Shown piece by piece: positions 1 to 8,412 of a stretch of DNA of 64,000 nt. Position numbers and translations under genes: made by a program. The stretch's first letter is position 1. Every line of letters begins with the position of its first letter. The notes beneath the pieces were generated by a model. The model did not search any database, was not told where the DNA came from, and saw only the letters and a program-made list of their open reading frames with translations. This DNA is from Mucilaginibacter saanensis (lineage in GTDB: Bacteria; Bacteroidota; Bacteroidia; Sphingobacteriales; Sphingobacteriaceae), in assembly GCF_014200575.1 (NCBI RefSeq), contig NZ_JACHBZ010000015.1, positions 62,001-126,000 of the forward strand, in the 5' to 3' direction.

Positions 1-1
1 T

Positions 2-1048
2 AAATATGTGCGCAGCATGAGCTTTGTTCAAGGTACAACCGTGAACTTTGTGCGCAGCGTAATGGTGGTTGTGCTGTTGTTGCTTATTTTTAAAGGTTCA
101 TTGTCGCCGGGTCAATATTTTAGCTTTTTGTTTTATTCCTTCTTCTTGTTTAATCCACTACAAGAGCTGGGCAACGTTATTTTGTCATGGCGCGAGGCGG
201 AGGTTTCACTAGGCAATTTTAAGGGGATATTGAGCACACCTATTGATAAAAAGCCCGAGAAGCCGGTAATGCTTGAAGAAGTAGATACTTTGACCTTCAG
301 TGATGTTAGCTTTAAGCATTTGACAGCCAATCGTAATGCGCTTAACCATATAAATTTTGAAACCACTACCGGCGAAACTATTGCGTTTGTGGGGCCGTCA
401 GGTTCGGGTAAAACCACGTTGGTTAAACTATTGGTAGGCCTATACCAACCTCTGGAAGGTAATATTTTGTATAACGGCACCTTAAGCAAGGATATTGACC
501 TTGATCAGCTACGCGAAAAAATTGGTTTTGTAACTCAGGATACCCAGCTATTTTCGGGTACCATACGTGAAAACCTCTTGTTTGTAAGGCCCGGAGCTAC
601 GGATGAGCAGTGTATGGATGTACTGCAGCGTGCGGCTTGCCAAACCCTGCTGGCGCGTGCAGATAAGGGCCTCAGCACCGTAATAGGTGAGGGTGGGGTA
701 AAGGTATCAGGAGGTGAGAAACAGCGTCTGTCCATTGCCCGTGCATTGTTGCGCAGGCCGGATATCCTGGTATTTGACGAAGCTACCTCGTCGCTTGATT
801 CCATAACCGAAGAGGAGATCACTGAAACTATACGCAACGTATCTGAACAGGAAAACCATATTACAATATTGATAGCTCACCGCTTATCAACCATTATGCA
901 TGCCGATAATATATTTGTGCTTGAAAAGGGTCGTATAATTGAGTCAGGCAAGCACCATGATCTGATAGCTCAAAAAGGTCTTTACTATGCCATGTGGCGC
1001 CAGCAAATTGGCGAAAAAGACAGTGTGGAAGAGGTGGAAGTGAAGTGA
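2..1048 (+). CDS. ABC exporter, fused permease/ATPase, 5' truncated by window edge
   Basis: The reading frame is open to the first base, so only the last membrane helices and the nucleotide-binding domain are seen (about 348 residues). The first 70 residues contain hydrophobic helices of an ABC type-1 exporter. The ATPase part shows Walker A GPSGSGKTT, signature VSGGEKQR, Walker B ILVFDEATSS and the switch AHRLS. This is the family of lipid, drug or peptide exporters (MsbA/LmrA-like) acting as inner-membrane dimers. Substrate cannot be told. It stops 88 bases before the convergent LytTR regulator; the gap holds a repeat element rather than a clear terminator. Confidence 0.93.
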   Translation, partial: KYVRSMSFVQGTTVNFVRSVMVVVLLLLIFKGSLSPGQYFSFLFYSFFLFNPLQELGNVILSWREAEVSLGNFKGILSTPIDKKPEKPVMLEEVDTLTFSDVSFKHLTANRNALNHINFETTTGETIAFVGPSGSGKTTLVKLLVGLYQPLEGNILYNGTLSKDIDLDQLREKIGFVTQDTQLFSGTIRENLLFVRPGATDEQCMDVLQRAACQTLLARADKGLSTVIGEGGVKVSGGEKQRLSIARALLRRPDILVFDEATSSLDSITEEEITETIRNVSEQENHITILIAHRLSTIMHADNIFVLEKGRIIESGKHHDLIAQKGLYYAMWRQQIGEKDSVEEVEVK

Positions 1049-1136
1049 AGCATAAATTTTGCTATGCTGAGGAACGAAGGATCTTTTCGGAGAGCGGATT
1101 CTTCACCATCGCTCAGAATGACAAAACGTATTAGTT
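1049..1136. repeat. Dispersed intergenic inverted repeat (GCTGAGGAACGAAGGATC type)
   Basis: Between two convergent genes, the arm near 1058-1083 (ending GCTGAGGAACGAAGGATC) is an imperfect inverted copy of the arm at about 1098-1125 (GATTCTTCACC...GCTCAGAATGAC). The arms enclose a short loop. Related words such as GTCATTCTGAGC and GAGGAACGAAG recur elsewhere in the window and look like a non-coding repeat family. It could act as a stem-loop between the two 3' ends. Confidence 0.5.
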
Positions 1137-1862
1137 CTAAATATTCTTATCTTCAATTATCCTGAAAAACTCATCGCGGTAGGTGTCACCAACAGGGATA
1201 ATTTTGTCGCGTATTTGTATACGGCTTCGTTCAATGCTATCAATTTTACTGAGGGCAACAATGTATGATTTGTGTACCCGTACAAAATGTTTTTCGGGCA
1301 ATGCATCTTCCATTTTCTTCATTCCCTGTAGGGTAATTATGCGCTCGGCAGGGGTAAATATGGATACGTAATCTTTTAAACCTTCAATAAACAAAATATC
1401 GTGCAGGTAAACCTTCTGTATTTTATGCTCGGTTTTAACAAAAATAAAATCGGTCGAAAAATCATCCTGCTGCACCGGTTCTGCCTGTTGAATGGTTTTA
1501 ATTACCGGTTGTATAATGCTTTGCGCTTTTTGAACCGATTTAAAAAACCTGTCAAAAGCAATGGGTTTCAGCAAATAGTCAACCACATCCAGTTCATAGC
1601 CTTCAAGGGCATACTGCGGGTAGGCGGTTGTTAATATCACCTTAGCTTTGCCGTTGGCTATTTTTAAAAACTGAATACCTGTAAGCTCTGGCATTTGCAC
1701 ATCTAAAAACACCAGGTCGACATTGCCTGCCTGCACCAGAGTTAAGGCTTCAATAGGATTGGTTGTGGCCTTAACCAATTGCAAAAAGGGCATTTTTGAA
1801 ATGTAATCTTCCAATATATGCAGCGCTAAAGGCTCATCGTCAACTACCAGGCATCTGATCAT
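1137..1862 (-). CDS. LytTR-family response regulator
   Basis: 241 residues, the normal length for the LytR/AlgR class. The receiver domain (about 1-120) has the acidic pocket D8/D9, phosphoacceptor D54 in FLDVQMP, the T..Y switch (TTAYPQYALEGYE) and K in LLKPI. A LytTR DNA-binding domain follows (about 135-235; LFIEGLKDYVSIFT and FVRVHKSYIV). The kinase gene ends 86 bases upstream on the same strand, so the pair is probably one transcript. LytTR proteins bind direct repeats about 21 bp apart; such a repeat lies at 3100-3134 in the promoter region of this operon and the divergent ABC operon, which suggests autoregulation plus control of the transporter. Confidence 0.95.
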   Translation of the reverse strand: MIRCLVVDDEPLALHILEDYISKMPFLQLVKATTNPIEALTLVQAGNVDLVFLDVQMPELTGIQFLKIANGKAKVILTTAYPQYALEGYELDVVDYLLKPIAFDRFFKSVQKAQSIIQPVIKTIQQAEPVQQDDFSTDFIFVKTEHKIQKVYLHDILFIEGLKDYVSIFTPAERIITLQGMKKMEDALPEKHFVRVHKSYIVALSKIDSIERSRIQIRDKIIPVGDTYRDEFFRIIEDKNI

Positions 1863-1948
1863 GCTGTAAAAATAAGTGTTCTAATGGTTTATAGTTAATT
1901 TTTTATTTACTGTTAAATATTGTAAACCTACAAGTTAATAAAGGTAGT

Positions 1949-3001
1949 TTATAAAACTATTGATAGCTCGCAGGTATAGGTGTCTGCCTCGTCACGTATG
2001 TTTAAAATGTGTTTTTCCGGATAAAGCAGGTTGAGCCGTCTTTGTACATTATTAAGTCCGATGCCCCCGGCCGCATCGCGGTTATGGGTATGTTTTTTGT
2101 TTTGTATATAAAAATGTAGTTTAGACTCGTCTACATTAATTAACAATTTAATAGGGCATGTTATATCATTGGCCACGCCGTGTTTAAAAGCATTTTCAAT
2201 AAAGGCAATAAGCAGCAGGGGCACAATTTGCTGACTGGTTACATCGCCCATTACTTTAAAATCAATAAAAGCCTTGTTGCCAAACCTTATTTTTTGCAGG
2301 TCGATATAGTTATGAAGGTATTGTAATTCTTTACTCAGATCAACCTTGTTATCATTACACTCATACAGCATGTAGCGCATAATTTCTGACAGCTTAAGTA
2401 TGGCTTCGGGGGTGGTTTCGGAGCGCTGGTAGGCCAGTGAGTAAATACTGTTTAAAGAGTTGAACAAAAAGTGGGGGTTTATCTGTGATTTTAAAAACGC
2501 CAGTTCGGCGCTTAAACGCTGGTTTTCCAGATCGCGCTGTATCCGCTCATTCAGAAACCAATCGGTAGTAAATTTAAGTGCCGTGCTTAGAAAAACAAAT
2601 ATGAGGCTGGTGAAAACTGTGCTGATAAAATAGGATATAAACGAGATGGATTTACCTTTCATGTGTGTTAGCACCACGTCCTTATACATCAGGCCTACAC
2701 TGTATTTGCCCAAGCCATATATGATAATGGTAACAACAATAAAAAAGGCGTAGGCCCAGTATCGTTTCTTGTCCAAAAACTTGGGGATGTATATCAGAAA
2801 GTTGATATAGAACAAGCTAATGTTAATAGTTGGATAAAGTAAAAATATGATCAGCAGCTCGCGGGTGGTTAGTTCAGAATCGTTGTGGGCAAGGTATATA
2901 AACAGCGATATAATACCCATCCAAAAAAGCAGGTGCCAGAAAACCTGCCATCCCTTTTTTACGATGCGTGTTTGTTTTTCAGATGAAATCAGAGCCTGCA
3001 T
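1949..3001 (-). CDS. LytS-type sensor histidine kinase (His_kinase/HATPase)
   Basis: 350 residues. Four membrane helices occupy roughly 20-38, 48-70, 83-105 and 118-142, with no large periplasmic domain. A short coiled linker (150-170) leads to the PF06580 phosphoacceptor block KSQINPHFLFNSLNSI with H177. The ATPase N-box is FIENAFKHGV and the G-box GGIGLNNVQRRLNLLYP. Kinases with this intramembrane-sensor layout often sense envelope stress or antimicrobials, usually with a neighbouring transporter (family knowledge). It is co-oriented with the LytTR regulator and divergent from the peptide/ABC operon starting at 3240. Confidence 0.94.
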   Translation of the reverse strand: MQALISSEKQTRIVKKGWQVFWHLLFWMGIISLFIYLAHNDSELTTRELLIIFLLYPTINISLFYINFLIYIPKFLDKKRYWAYAFFIVVTIIIYGLGKYSVGLMYKDVVLTHMKGKSISFISYFISTVFTSLIFVFLSTALKFTTDWFLNERIQRDLENQRLSAELAFLKSQINPHFLFNSLNSIYSLAYQRSETTPEAILKLSEIMRYMLYECNDNKVDLSKELQYLHNYIDLQKIRFGNKAFIDFKVMGDVTSQQIVPLLLIAFIENAFKHGVANDITCPIKLLINVDESKLHFYIQNKKHTHNRDAAGGIGLNNVQRRLNLLYPEKHILNIRDEADTYTCELSIVL

Positions 3002-3099
3002 TCAGTTTGTTTTTATTTGCCTTTATACAAAAGGTAATGGCATCTAATTTAATATTTTGATTGAGATATGCCTGTACATTTATATATAGTATTTTATTT

Positions 3100-3163
3100 T
3101 ATCGATGAACTGGCGTTTAATATCGATGAACTGGTTATTTTGTTTAATTAACCGTTCATCTAT
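3100..3163. promoter_or_regulatory. Probable LytTR operator: 14-bp direct repeat with 21-bp period plus inverted third copy
   Basis: TATCGATGAACTGG occurs exactly at 3100-3113 and again at 3121-3134, a 21-bp period that puts both copies on the same face of the helix. A third, inverted copy (ACCGTTCATCTAT, 3151-3163) matches the reverse complement at 10 of 13 positions. The site lies in the 238-bp region between the kinase gene and the divergent peptide/ABC operon. Paired direct repeats at this spacing are the usual target of LytTR regulators. The assignment to the adjacent regulator is inference. Confidence 0.65.
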
Positions 3164-3239
3164 AAACTCCGTGTGTTGGTCTAATACTTTTTAGCAGATG
3201 AAATAATAAGTATTTCTTTGTTCTATCAAATCACACACA

Positions 3240-3452
3240 ATGAAAACGCTTATCAAAAATTCGAATCCTTTTGTAATGTTACTGATACCTGTAATGTTTG
3301 CACTTATACTGGGTGTAACTTATCAGTTTGAACAAAAGAAGGAATCGGCGATGATTGGTTGCACTACAGTTCATGCTACATCGTTATTTTATAAAGGTGT
3401 TACCCTTGTTAAAACAGTTTGCACCATAGCACGGACTAACCATGTATGGTAA
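3240..3452 (+). CDS. Small membrane peptide upstream of ABC transporter (unknown family)
   Basis: 70 residues. A charged N-terminus (MKTLIKNSN) leads into one strongly hydrophobic helix at about 11-28, then a polar tail with two cysteines (C41, C56). I do not recognise the family. Its stop overlaps the start of the ABC ATPase by 7 bases, which argues for translation coupling and a real gene rather than noise. It is the first gene after the putative LytTR operator. It could be a small transporter subunit, a sensor partner or a leader peptide; nothing in the sequence decides among these. Confidence 0.6.
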   Translation: MKTLIKNSNPFVMLLIPVMFALILGVTYQFEQKKESAMIGCTTVHATSLFYKGVTLVKTVCTIARTNHVW

Positions 3453-4345
3453 TTCGTACTGAAGGGTTATCCTTCAACTTCGGCAATCAGCAGGTAGTTA
3501 AATCACTGGCCCTGCAAGTTCCCGAAGGAAGTATTTATGGTTTTCTTGGCCCTAATGGGGCTGGGAAAACCACTACAATCAAACTCCTGTTGAACCTGCT
3601 AAAAACTCAGCATGGCAACATCCACATCTTCGGGCAGGACATCCACAAACACCGCATCAGTATATTATCACAAATAGGGGCGCTTATTGAGCAGCCGGCA
3701 ATTTATCAGCACCTTACCGGTAAAGAGAATTTGCTGAACAAGGCTTTGCTTTTGCGCGTGTCTGAAAAGCGGGTTGACCAAATGCTTGATCTGGTTCAGC
3801 TAAGTAATGCTGCCGGCAAACTGGCGGGCCAATATTCGCTGGGGATGAAACAGCGCCTTGGAATTGCACTGGCTCTGCTTGCTGACCCTAAACTGCTTAT
3901 ATTGGATGAGCCCACCAACGGCCTTGATCCGAACGGTATTATTGAGATGCGTAAATTACTGTTGAAACTGGTTAATCAGCATCAAAAAACAGTTTTTATT
4001 TCAAGTCATCTCCTATCTGAGGTTGAACGTATGGCAACACATGTGGGTATTATTAATCATGGCGAACTATTATTTCAGGGCAGTATAAATGATCTTCAGG
4101 CCATCAGTAATCCGCTGATATGTATTGGGACGGACAATTCCGTTGATGCTGCTAATTTGCTTACCCGCGAAAAATATAGAGTTACAGATGTAACTGACGA
4201 ATACATATATGTGCCCTACATCTCCAAAATGCAAATGGGCAACATCAACAGTTTACTTACTCAAAATAAGTATACGATATTTAGCATTAACAAACAGCAA
4301 AAGGATCTGGAGCAACTGTTTTTATCGATAACTCAAAACGCCTGA
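3446..4345 (+). CDS. ABC transporter ATP-binding protein (BcrA/CcmA-like)
   Basis: 299 residues. Walker A LGPNGAGKTTTIK has K41; signature YSLGMKQRLG is near 131-140; Walker B LLILDEPTNGLDP and switch SSHLLSEVERM follow. The C-terminal 80 residues are the extension typical of ABC-2 exporters of the bacitracin/lantibiotic-resistance kind. It overlaps the small peptide gene by 7 bases and is 4 bases ahead of the permease, so one operon. Together with the LytTR pair it resembles an antimicrobial-sensing and export module; substrate unknown. Confidence 0.93.
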   Translation: MVIRTEGLSFNFGNQQVVKSLALQVPEGSIYGFLGPNGAGKTTTIKLLLNLLKTQHGNIHIFGQDIHKHRISILSQIGALIEQPAIYQHLTGKENLLNKALLLRVSEKRVDQMLDLVQLSNAAGKLAGQYSLGMKQRLGIALALLADPKLLILDEPTNGLDPNGIIEMRKLLLKLVNQHQKTVFISSHLLSEVERMATHVGIINHGELLFQGSINDLQAISNPLICIGTDNSVDAANLLTREKYRVTDVTDEYIYVPYISKMQMGNINSLLTQNKYTIFSINKQQKDLEQLFLSITQNA

Positions 4346-4349
4346 TCAG

Positions 4350-5150
4350 ATGAGGGACTTTATATTATCTTTCAGGTCGGAGTTTTTTAAGAGCCGCAAA
4401 ACTTTGGGCTTTTGGGCTACCATATTATTACCATTACTAATTTGTTTGTTATTGTTTATTGGCTTTTATACCAAAAGTGCGCACCTTGCCAACATGCCTC
4501 CAATGATGTTATGGCTGCAATTTTCCGGAGCTATTTTAGGTCTCATGGGGGCGCTACTGTTGCCAATGTTTGTGATTTTTATTGCCTATTCTGTAAACAG
4601 TGTTGAGCATAAGGCCGATGCCTGGAAAAGTTTATTTAGTTTGCCGGTTTCCAGATGGGCTGTTTATGCCGCTAAATATTGCTATGCCTTATTCCTGGTG
4701 TTTTTATGCATGGCTTTTTTTGTATTGTTTACCATTGGGTTTGGTAACTTGCTTGGCTTGCTAAAACCTATGCTCCGGTTTAATAATTACCATATGGAAG
4801 GTACCCTGATGCGGCTTTATTTTAAGTTGTTTTTATCGGCGGCGGGCATATTATCGATACAGTTTTTATTGAGTTTATTATGGGCCGATTTTCTGAAACC
4901 CATGGGAGTGGGTTTTGTGGCAACCATAATGGGCGTTATTGCTGCGTCAAAAGGATGGGAGTATTGTTATCTTTTTCCGTACTCGTATCCTATGCTGGCC
5001 TTAAAATTAATGCCTCATAGTGGTGCTCAAAGCGGTATCCCGCAAATTACTATTGATCTTTTTACGCGGGAAATATTTGTAAGTATCGTAGTATCCTGTC
5101 TTGTTTTTATAACAGGGTATTTAATTGTGCTTAAGAAAAGCGTGAAGTAG
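4350..5150 (+). CDS. ABC-2 type transporter permease
   Basis: 266 residues with about six hydrophobic helices: near 20-40, 55-80, 108-135, 160-180, 187-205 and 240-260. The N-terminal stretch FRSEFFKSRKTLGFWATI is the cytoplasmic entry helix common in ABC-2/lantibiotic permeases, and KADAWKSLFSLPVSRW fits their coupling-helix region. It follows the ATPase by 4 bases and is the last gene of the operon. A long TGAG microsatellite begins 2 bases after the stop codon. Confidence 0.88.
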   Translation: MRDFILSFRSEFFKSRKTLGFWATILLPLLICLLLFIGFYTKSAHLANMPPMMLWLQFSGAILGLMGALLLPMFVIFIAYSVNSVEHKADAWKSLFSLPVSRWAVYAAKYCYALFLVFLCMAFFVLFTIGFGNLLGLLKPMLRFNNYHMEGTLMRLYFKLFLSAAGILSIQFLLSLLWADFLKPMGVGFVATIMGVIAASKGWEYCYLFPYSYPMLALKLMPHSGAQSGIPQITIDLFTREIFVSIVVSCLVFITGYLIVLKKSVK

Positions 5151-5152
5151 CA

Positions 5153-5249
5153 TGAGTGAGTGAGTGAGTGAGTGAGTGAGTGAGTGAGTGAGTGAGTGAG
5201 TGAGTGAGTGAGTGAGTGAGTGAGTGAGTGAGTGAGTGAGTGAGTGAGT
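5153..5249. repeat. Tetranucleotide microsatellite (TGAG)24
   Basis: 24 perfect TGAG units fill 5153-5248, with one extra T. It starts 2 bases after the ABC permease stop codon, so slippage would not alter that protein. No interruption is visible, which suggests recent expansion. A reverse-strand frame through it would encode a Ser-Leu-Thr-His repeat but has no start context or homologue-like flank. Confidence 0.97.
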
Positions 5250-5495
5250 CGATACACAAGTTTGCGTGTCATAGCCAGGTAGTCTAATGCCAATCTATAT
5301 CCTACAGATTTCTTAATCTTCTTAATCCCGACTTAGCAGGCAGGCATTTTTGCGGATTATAGTAGTCATAAGAAGAACCAATAGCAATAAAATCTCAGCA
5401 ATAAGGTAGGTAGGCCGGTCGTCTTTACTATCTCTTTTGTATATATGTATCAATTCAATTACCGGAGGCCTTTAAAAAAAGGCTATAAAACAAAG
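5250..5495. other. Intergenic gap between microsatellite and porin terminator
   Basis: About 245 bases with no convincing coding frame. It contains CTTAATCTTCTTAATCCCG and a short GGCAGGCA run, but no promoter pattern or hairpin that I can support apart from the terminator at its right edge. Confidence 0.6.
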
Positions 5496-5520
5496 AAGGC
5501 TCCGGGTTATCCGGAGCCTT
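5496..5520 (-). terminator. Rho-independent terminator of the OmpA-like porin gene
   Basis: Perfect 10-bp stem AAGGCTCCGG/CCGGAGCCTT with a 5-base loop. On the minus strand a U-rich run (TTCTTTGTTTTATAG) follows it. It lies 22 bases beyond the porin stop codon. Confidence 0.9.
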
Positions 5521-5542
5521 CGCAAACAATATTTAATTAAAA

Positions 5543-6919
5543 TTATTTTTGTTTGAATTGAACACGACGGTTTAATACACGTCCTTCTTCAGTTGAGTTG
5601 TCAGCAATTGGGTTAGTTTCACCAAAGCCTTTTACTTTTACTTTTTTAGCATCAACACCAGAGTTAACTAAGTAAGTTTTTACTGAGTTAGCACGGTCTT
5701 TTGATAAAGCGATGTTGTGAGCAGCAGTACCTTCAGATGAAGCATAACCATCTACTTCAACAGCTTTACCTGATGATCTAAGATCAGCAGAAGTTGCATC
5801 TAATACTGGGTAAGATGAAGTTCTTAATACTGAGCTATCAAATTCAAACTGGATGTTTGAGTAAGCAGTAGCAGCAGGAGCAGCAGCAACAGTATCTTTA
5901 GGGAATACGATAACGCAACCTGAACCATCAACTACGCTACCAGCAGCAGTACCTGGACATTTGTCAAATTGATCAGCAACACCGTCACCATCTGAATCTT
6001 TTTTCAGGTCGTTAACAGCAGTTTCAACATTTGTAACACGGCCTTTTAAAGCTTCAACTTCCTGACGTAATGCTGCATCATATAATTCATCATACATCAT
6101 AGCAACTGGGTTTACCCACTCTAAGCTTGGTTTTGATTTTGAACCTAAAGTAAACTCTAAGCCAGCATATCCGTAACCATATTTATCTTTAGTAGGGTAA
6201 GCTCTGTTTAAACCATCAAAGTTGTCACCATCAACAAAAGTTTCAGTGTAACCTAAGTTTAAGGCAACAACGTCACTCAGTCTGAATTTAACACCAGCAC
6301 CAACTGGTACGATGAATTCTTTAACGTATTTGTTAGTTCCTGTACCATCAGCTTTACCAGCGTGACCTTCAAAATCAACTACAGTACCATCTTTGAAAGT
6401 TACAGTTGGAGCATATAATGCTAAACCTGCACCTGCAGTAAAGTAAAAGTTAACTGAGTTTTTACGTCTTAAGAAGTCGATAGTTGCCACGTTAACAACA
6501 CCACCTAAAGTAGCTGACCAGAATTTAGTCTGGAAAGAAGAAGCAGTGTAGGTTGAGCTGTAACCATTGTCATGGCTGTTATCACCTTCAACTTTTCCAC
6601 CATGTAAATCCAATTGGATACCAAATGAATGTGCTACTTGCTCTCTGAAAGATAAGCCGTAACCTAATTGTACTTTATTGTGTGTAAAGTCATTTGAACC
6701 ACCTGTGAAAACTGATGGTGAAGTAGCACCAACGTTTACGCCAATGCTAAATTTTTTGTACTGTCCTAAACCACCAAATACCTTGGCAGTAGTAGCTTCA
6801 GACGATGTTGTAGTTGCTGTAGTGGTTTTAGTAGAATCCGTTTGTGCATTTACGATTCCTACAACCATCAAAGAAGCAAATGACAATGCGACTGTTTTCT
6901 TTAATGTAGAATAATTCAT
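5543..6919 (-). CDS. Major OmpA-family outer membrane porin (OprF-like)
   Basis: 458 residues. A signal peptide (to about residue 25, ASLMVVGIVNAQ) is followed by a Thr-rich linker, an eight-stranded-barrel-like region (about 50-255), a short coiled coil (ALRQEVEALKGRVTNVET), one thrombospondin type-3 calcium loop (DSDGDGVADQFDKCPG) and a C-terminal OmpA peptidoglycan-binding domain (FEFDSSVL, VDGYASSEGTAAHN, LSKDRANSVKTYLV, NRRVQF). Codon choice is very uniform compared with neighbours, as expected for an abundant protein. It should anchor the outer membrane to peptidoglycan. A good promoter lies at 6958-6992 and a terminator at 5496-5520, so it is probably monocistronic. Confidence 0.95.
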   Translation of the reverse strand: MNYSTLKKTVALSFASLMVVGIVNAQTDSTKTTTATTTSSEATTAKVFGGLGQYKKFSIGVNVGATSPSVFTGGSNDFTHNKVQLGYGLSFREQVAHSFGIQLDLHGGKVEGDNSHDNGYSSTYTASSFQTKFWSATLGGVVNVATIDFLRRKNSVNFYFTAGAGLALYAPTVTFKDGTVVDFEGHAGKADGTGTNKYVKEFIVPVGAGVKFRLSDVVALNLGYTETFVDGDNFDGLNRAYPTKDKYGYGYAGLEFTLGSKSKPSLEWVNPVAMMYDELYDAALRQEVEALKGRVTNVETAVNDLKKDSDGDGVADQFDKCPGTAAGSVVDGSGCVIVFPKDTVAAAPAATAYSNIQFEFDSSVLRTSSYPVLDATSADLRSSGKAVEVDGYASSEGTAAHNIALSKDRANSVKTYLVNSGVDAKKVKVKGFGETNPIADNSTEEGRVLNRRVQFKQK

Positions 6920-6957
6920 AGTTTTTAAGATTAAACGATTTTAATTGTGATTTTTTT

Positions 6958-6992
6958 CAAATTTAGTAATTATGTTTGAAACCATGACCAAA
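6958..6992 (-). promoter_or_regulatory. Bacteroidota-type promoter of the porin gene
   Basis: Read on the minus strand: TTTG at 6992-6989, a 23-base spacer, then TAAATTTG at 6965-6958, an exact TAnnTTTG -7 element. The start codon is 38 bases downstream. Spacers of 19-23 are usual for these sigma-ABfr promoters. Confidence 0.7.
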
Positions 6993-7057
6993 CATTGTTC
7001 CAAAAATTGTAATAGTTATACAAATAAAGAAAAAAAAATGATAATCGTCATATAAAT

Positions 7058-8347
7058 ATGAAATATCCTGCAATCAACAATAGTCTATTTATAAATAATA
7101 GAAAAAATTTCGTTTCACGAACAAAATCTAACGCTCTGGCTATTTTTCATGCTAATGATGAGTTTCCAAGGAGCGGCGACCAGACTTTTTTGTTTAAGCA
7201 AAACCCCGATTTTTTTTACCTCACAGGCATAGATCAGGAGCAGAGTATACTGGTTTTGTACCCTGATTGTCCTAATAAAGGATACAGAGAAGTACTTTTT
7301 TTAAGACAAACCAATGAGCACATTGCTGTTTGGGAGGGGCATAAATACACCAAAGAAGAAGCAAGGGCAGCATCGGGTATTGAAAGTGTATATTGGTTGA
7401 GCGAATATGATGCTATTTTGCAAGGTATTATTAACTATGCCGAACATATATATATTAATACTAACGAAAATGATCGCTATGCGCATACGGTGCCTTACCG
7501 GGATTTACGTATGTATGAAGCATTAAAGCTGAAATATCCATTACATAAATATGAGCGTTCTGCGCTGATAATGCGTGATTTGCGCGTTGTGAAATCTGAT
7601 ATAGAGGTAGCGTTAACACAAAAAGCCTGTGACATTACCAATGATGCCTTTGTACGGGTGTTAAAGTTTTTGAAGCCCGGCGTTGCCGAATATGAAATAG
7701 AAGCCGAAATAACCCATGAATTTTTAAGACAACGGGCTACCGGACACGCCTACAGCCCTATTTTGGCATCGGGTAAAAATGCTGTAGTGCTGCACTACAC
7801 CGATAATAATCAGGTTTGTAATGATGGTGATGTAATACTTTTTGACTTTGCTGCTGAGTACGCTAATTACAATGCAGATATGAGCCGTTCGGTGCCGGTT
7901 AACGGCCGTTTTACCAAACGCCAACGCGCCGTTTACGATGCCGTTTTACGTGTGATGCGCCAATCAGTTAAAATGATTGTTGCCGGAACCGGGTGGAATG
8001 ATTACCATGACGAAGTTGGTAAAATAATGACTGGCGAGCTGATTGATTTAGGATTGCTGGACAGGCATGACGTTGAAAAACAGGATACTAAAGCACCATT
8101 GTATAAAAAATACTTTATGCATGGCACTTCACATCACCTGGGTTTAGATGTGCATGATTTTGCCAGCAGGTATAAAGCGTTTGAAGTAGGTAATATATTA
8201 ACCTGTGAGCCTGGTATATATATACCCGAAGAGGGTTTAGGCATCAGGATAGAGAATAATATTTTAATTACTGCCGATGGTAACCGTGATTTGATGGCTG
8301 ATATTCCGGTAGAGGCTGAACATATTGAAGAAATTATGAACAGTTAA
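7058..8347 (+). CDS. pepP: Xaa-Pro aminopeptidase (M24B, aminopeptidase P)
   Basis: 429 residues, full length. The N-terminal creatinase-like domain (about 1-170) carries FPRSGDQTFLFKQNPDFFYLTG. The M24 pita-bread domain has all five metal ligands: D263 (LFDFAAEY), D274 (YNADMSRS), H359 (HGTSHHLGLDVHD), E384 (CEPGIYI) and E399 (RIEN). It removes N-terminal residues before proline using two Mn/Zn ions in the cytoplasm; no signal peptide is present. It is divergent from the porin and convergent with meaB. Confidence 0.95.
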   Translation: MKYPAINNSLFINNRKNFVSRTKSNALAIFHANDEFPRSGDQTFLFKQNPDFFYLTGIDQEQSILVLYPDCPNKGYREVLFLRQTNEHIAVWEGHKYTKEEARAASGIESVYWLSEYDAILQGIINYAEHIYINTNENDRYAHTVPYRDLRMYEALKLKYPLHKYERSALIMRDLRVVKSDIEVALTQKACDITNDAFVRVLKFLKPGVAEYEIEAEITHEFLRQRATGHAYSPILASGKNAVVLHYTDNNQVCNDGDVILFDFAAEYANYNADMSRSVPVNGRFTKRQRAVYDAVLRVMRQSVKMIVAGTGWNDYHDEVGKIMTGELIDLGLLDRHDVEKQDTKAPLYKKYFMHGTSHHLGLDVHDFASRYKAFEVGNILTCEPGIYIPEEGLGIRIENNILITADGNRDLMADIPVEAEHIEEIMNS

Positions 8348-8412
8348 TTTATGACCGTTTATTTACAATTGAAATAAACGGGCCCGTTACCAAATCATTA
8401 ATTGATTATAAA

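Noticed and set aside
5027..5293. Minus-strand frame encoding a Ser-Leu-Thr-His repeat
   Set aside because: It is only the translation of the TGAG microsatellite and overlaps the permease gene.
8354..8381. Hairpin CCGTTTATTT/AAATAAACGG after pepP as terminator
   Set aside because: Stem is weak and no T-run follows; not called as a terminator.
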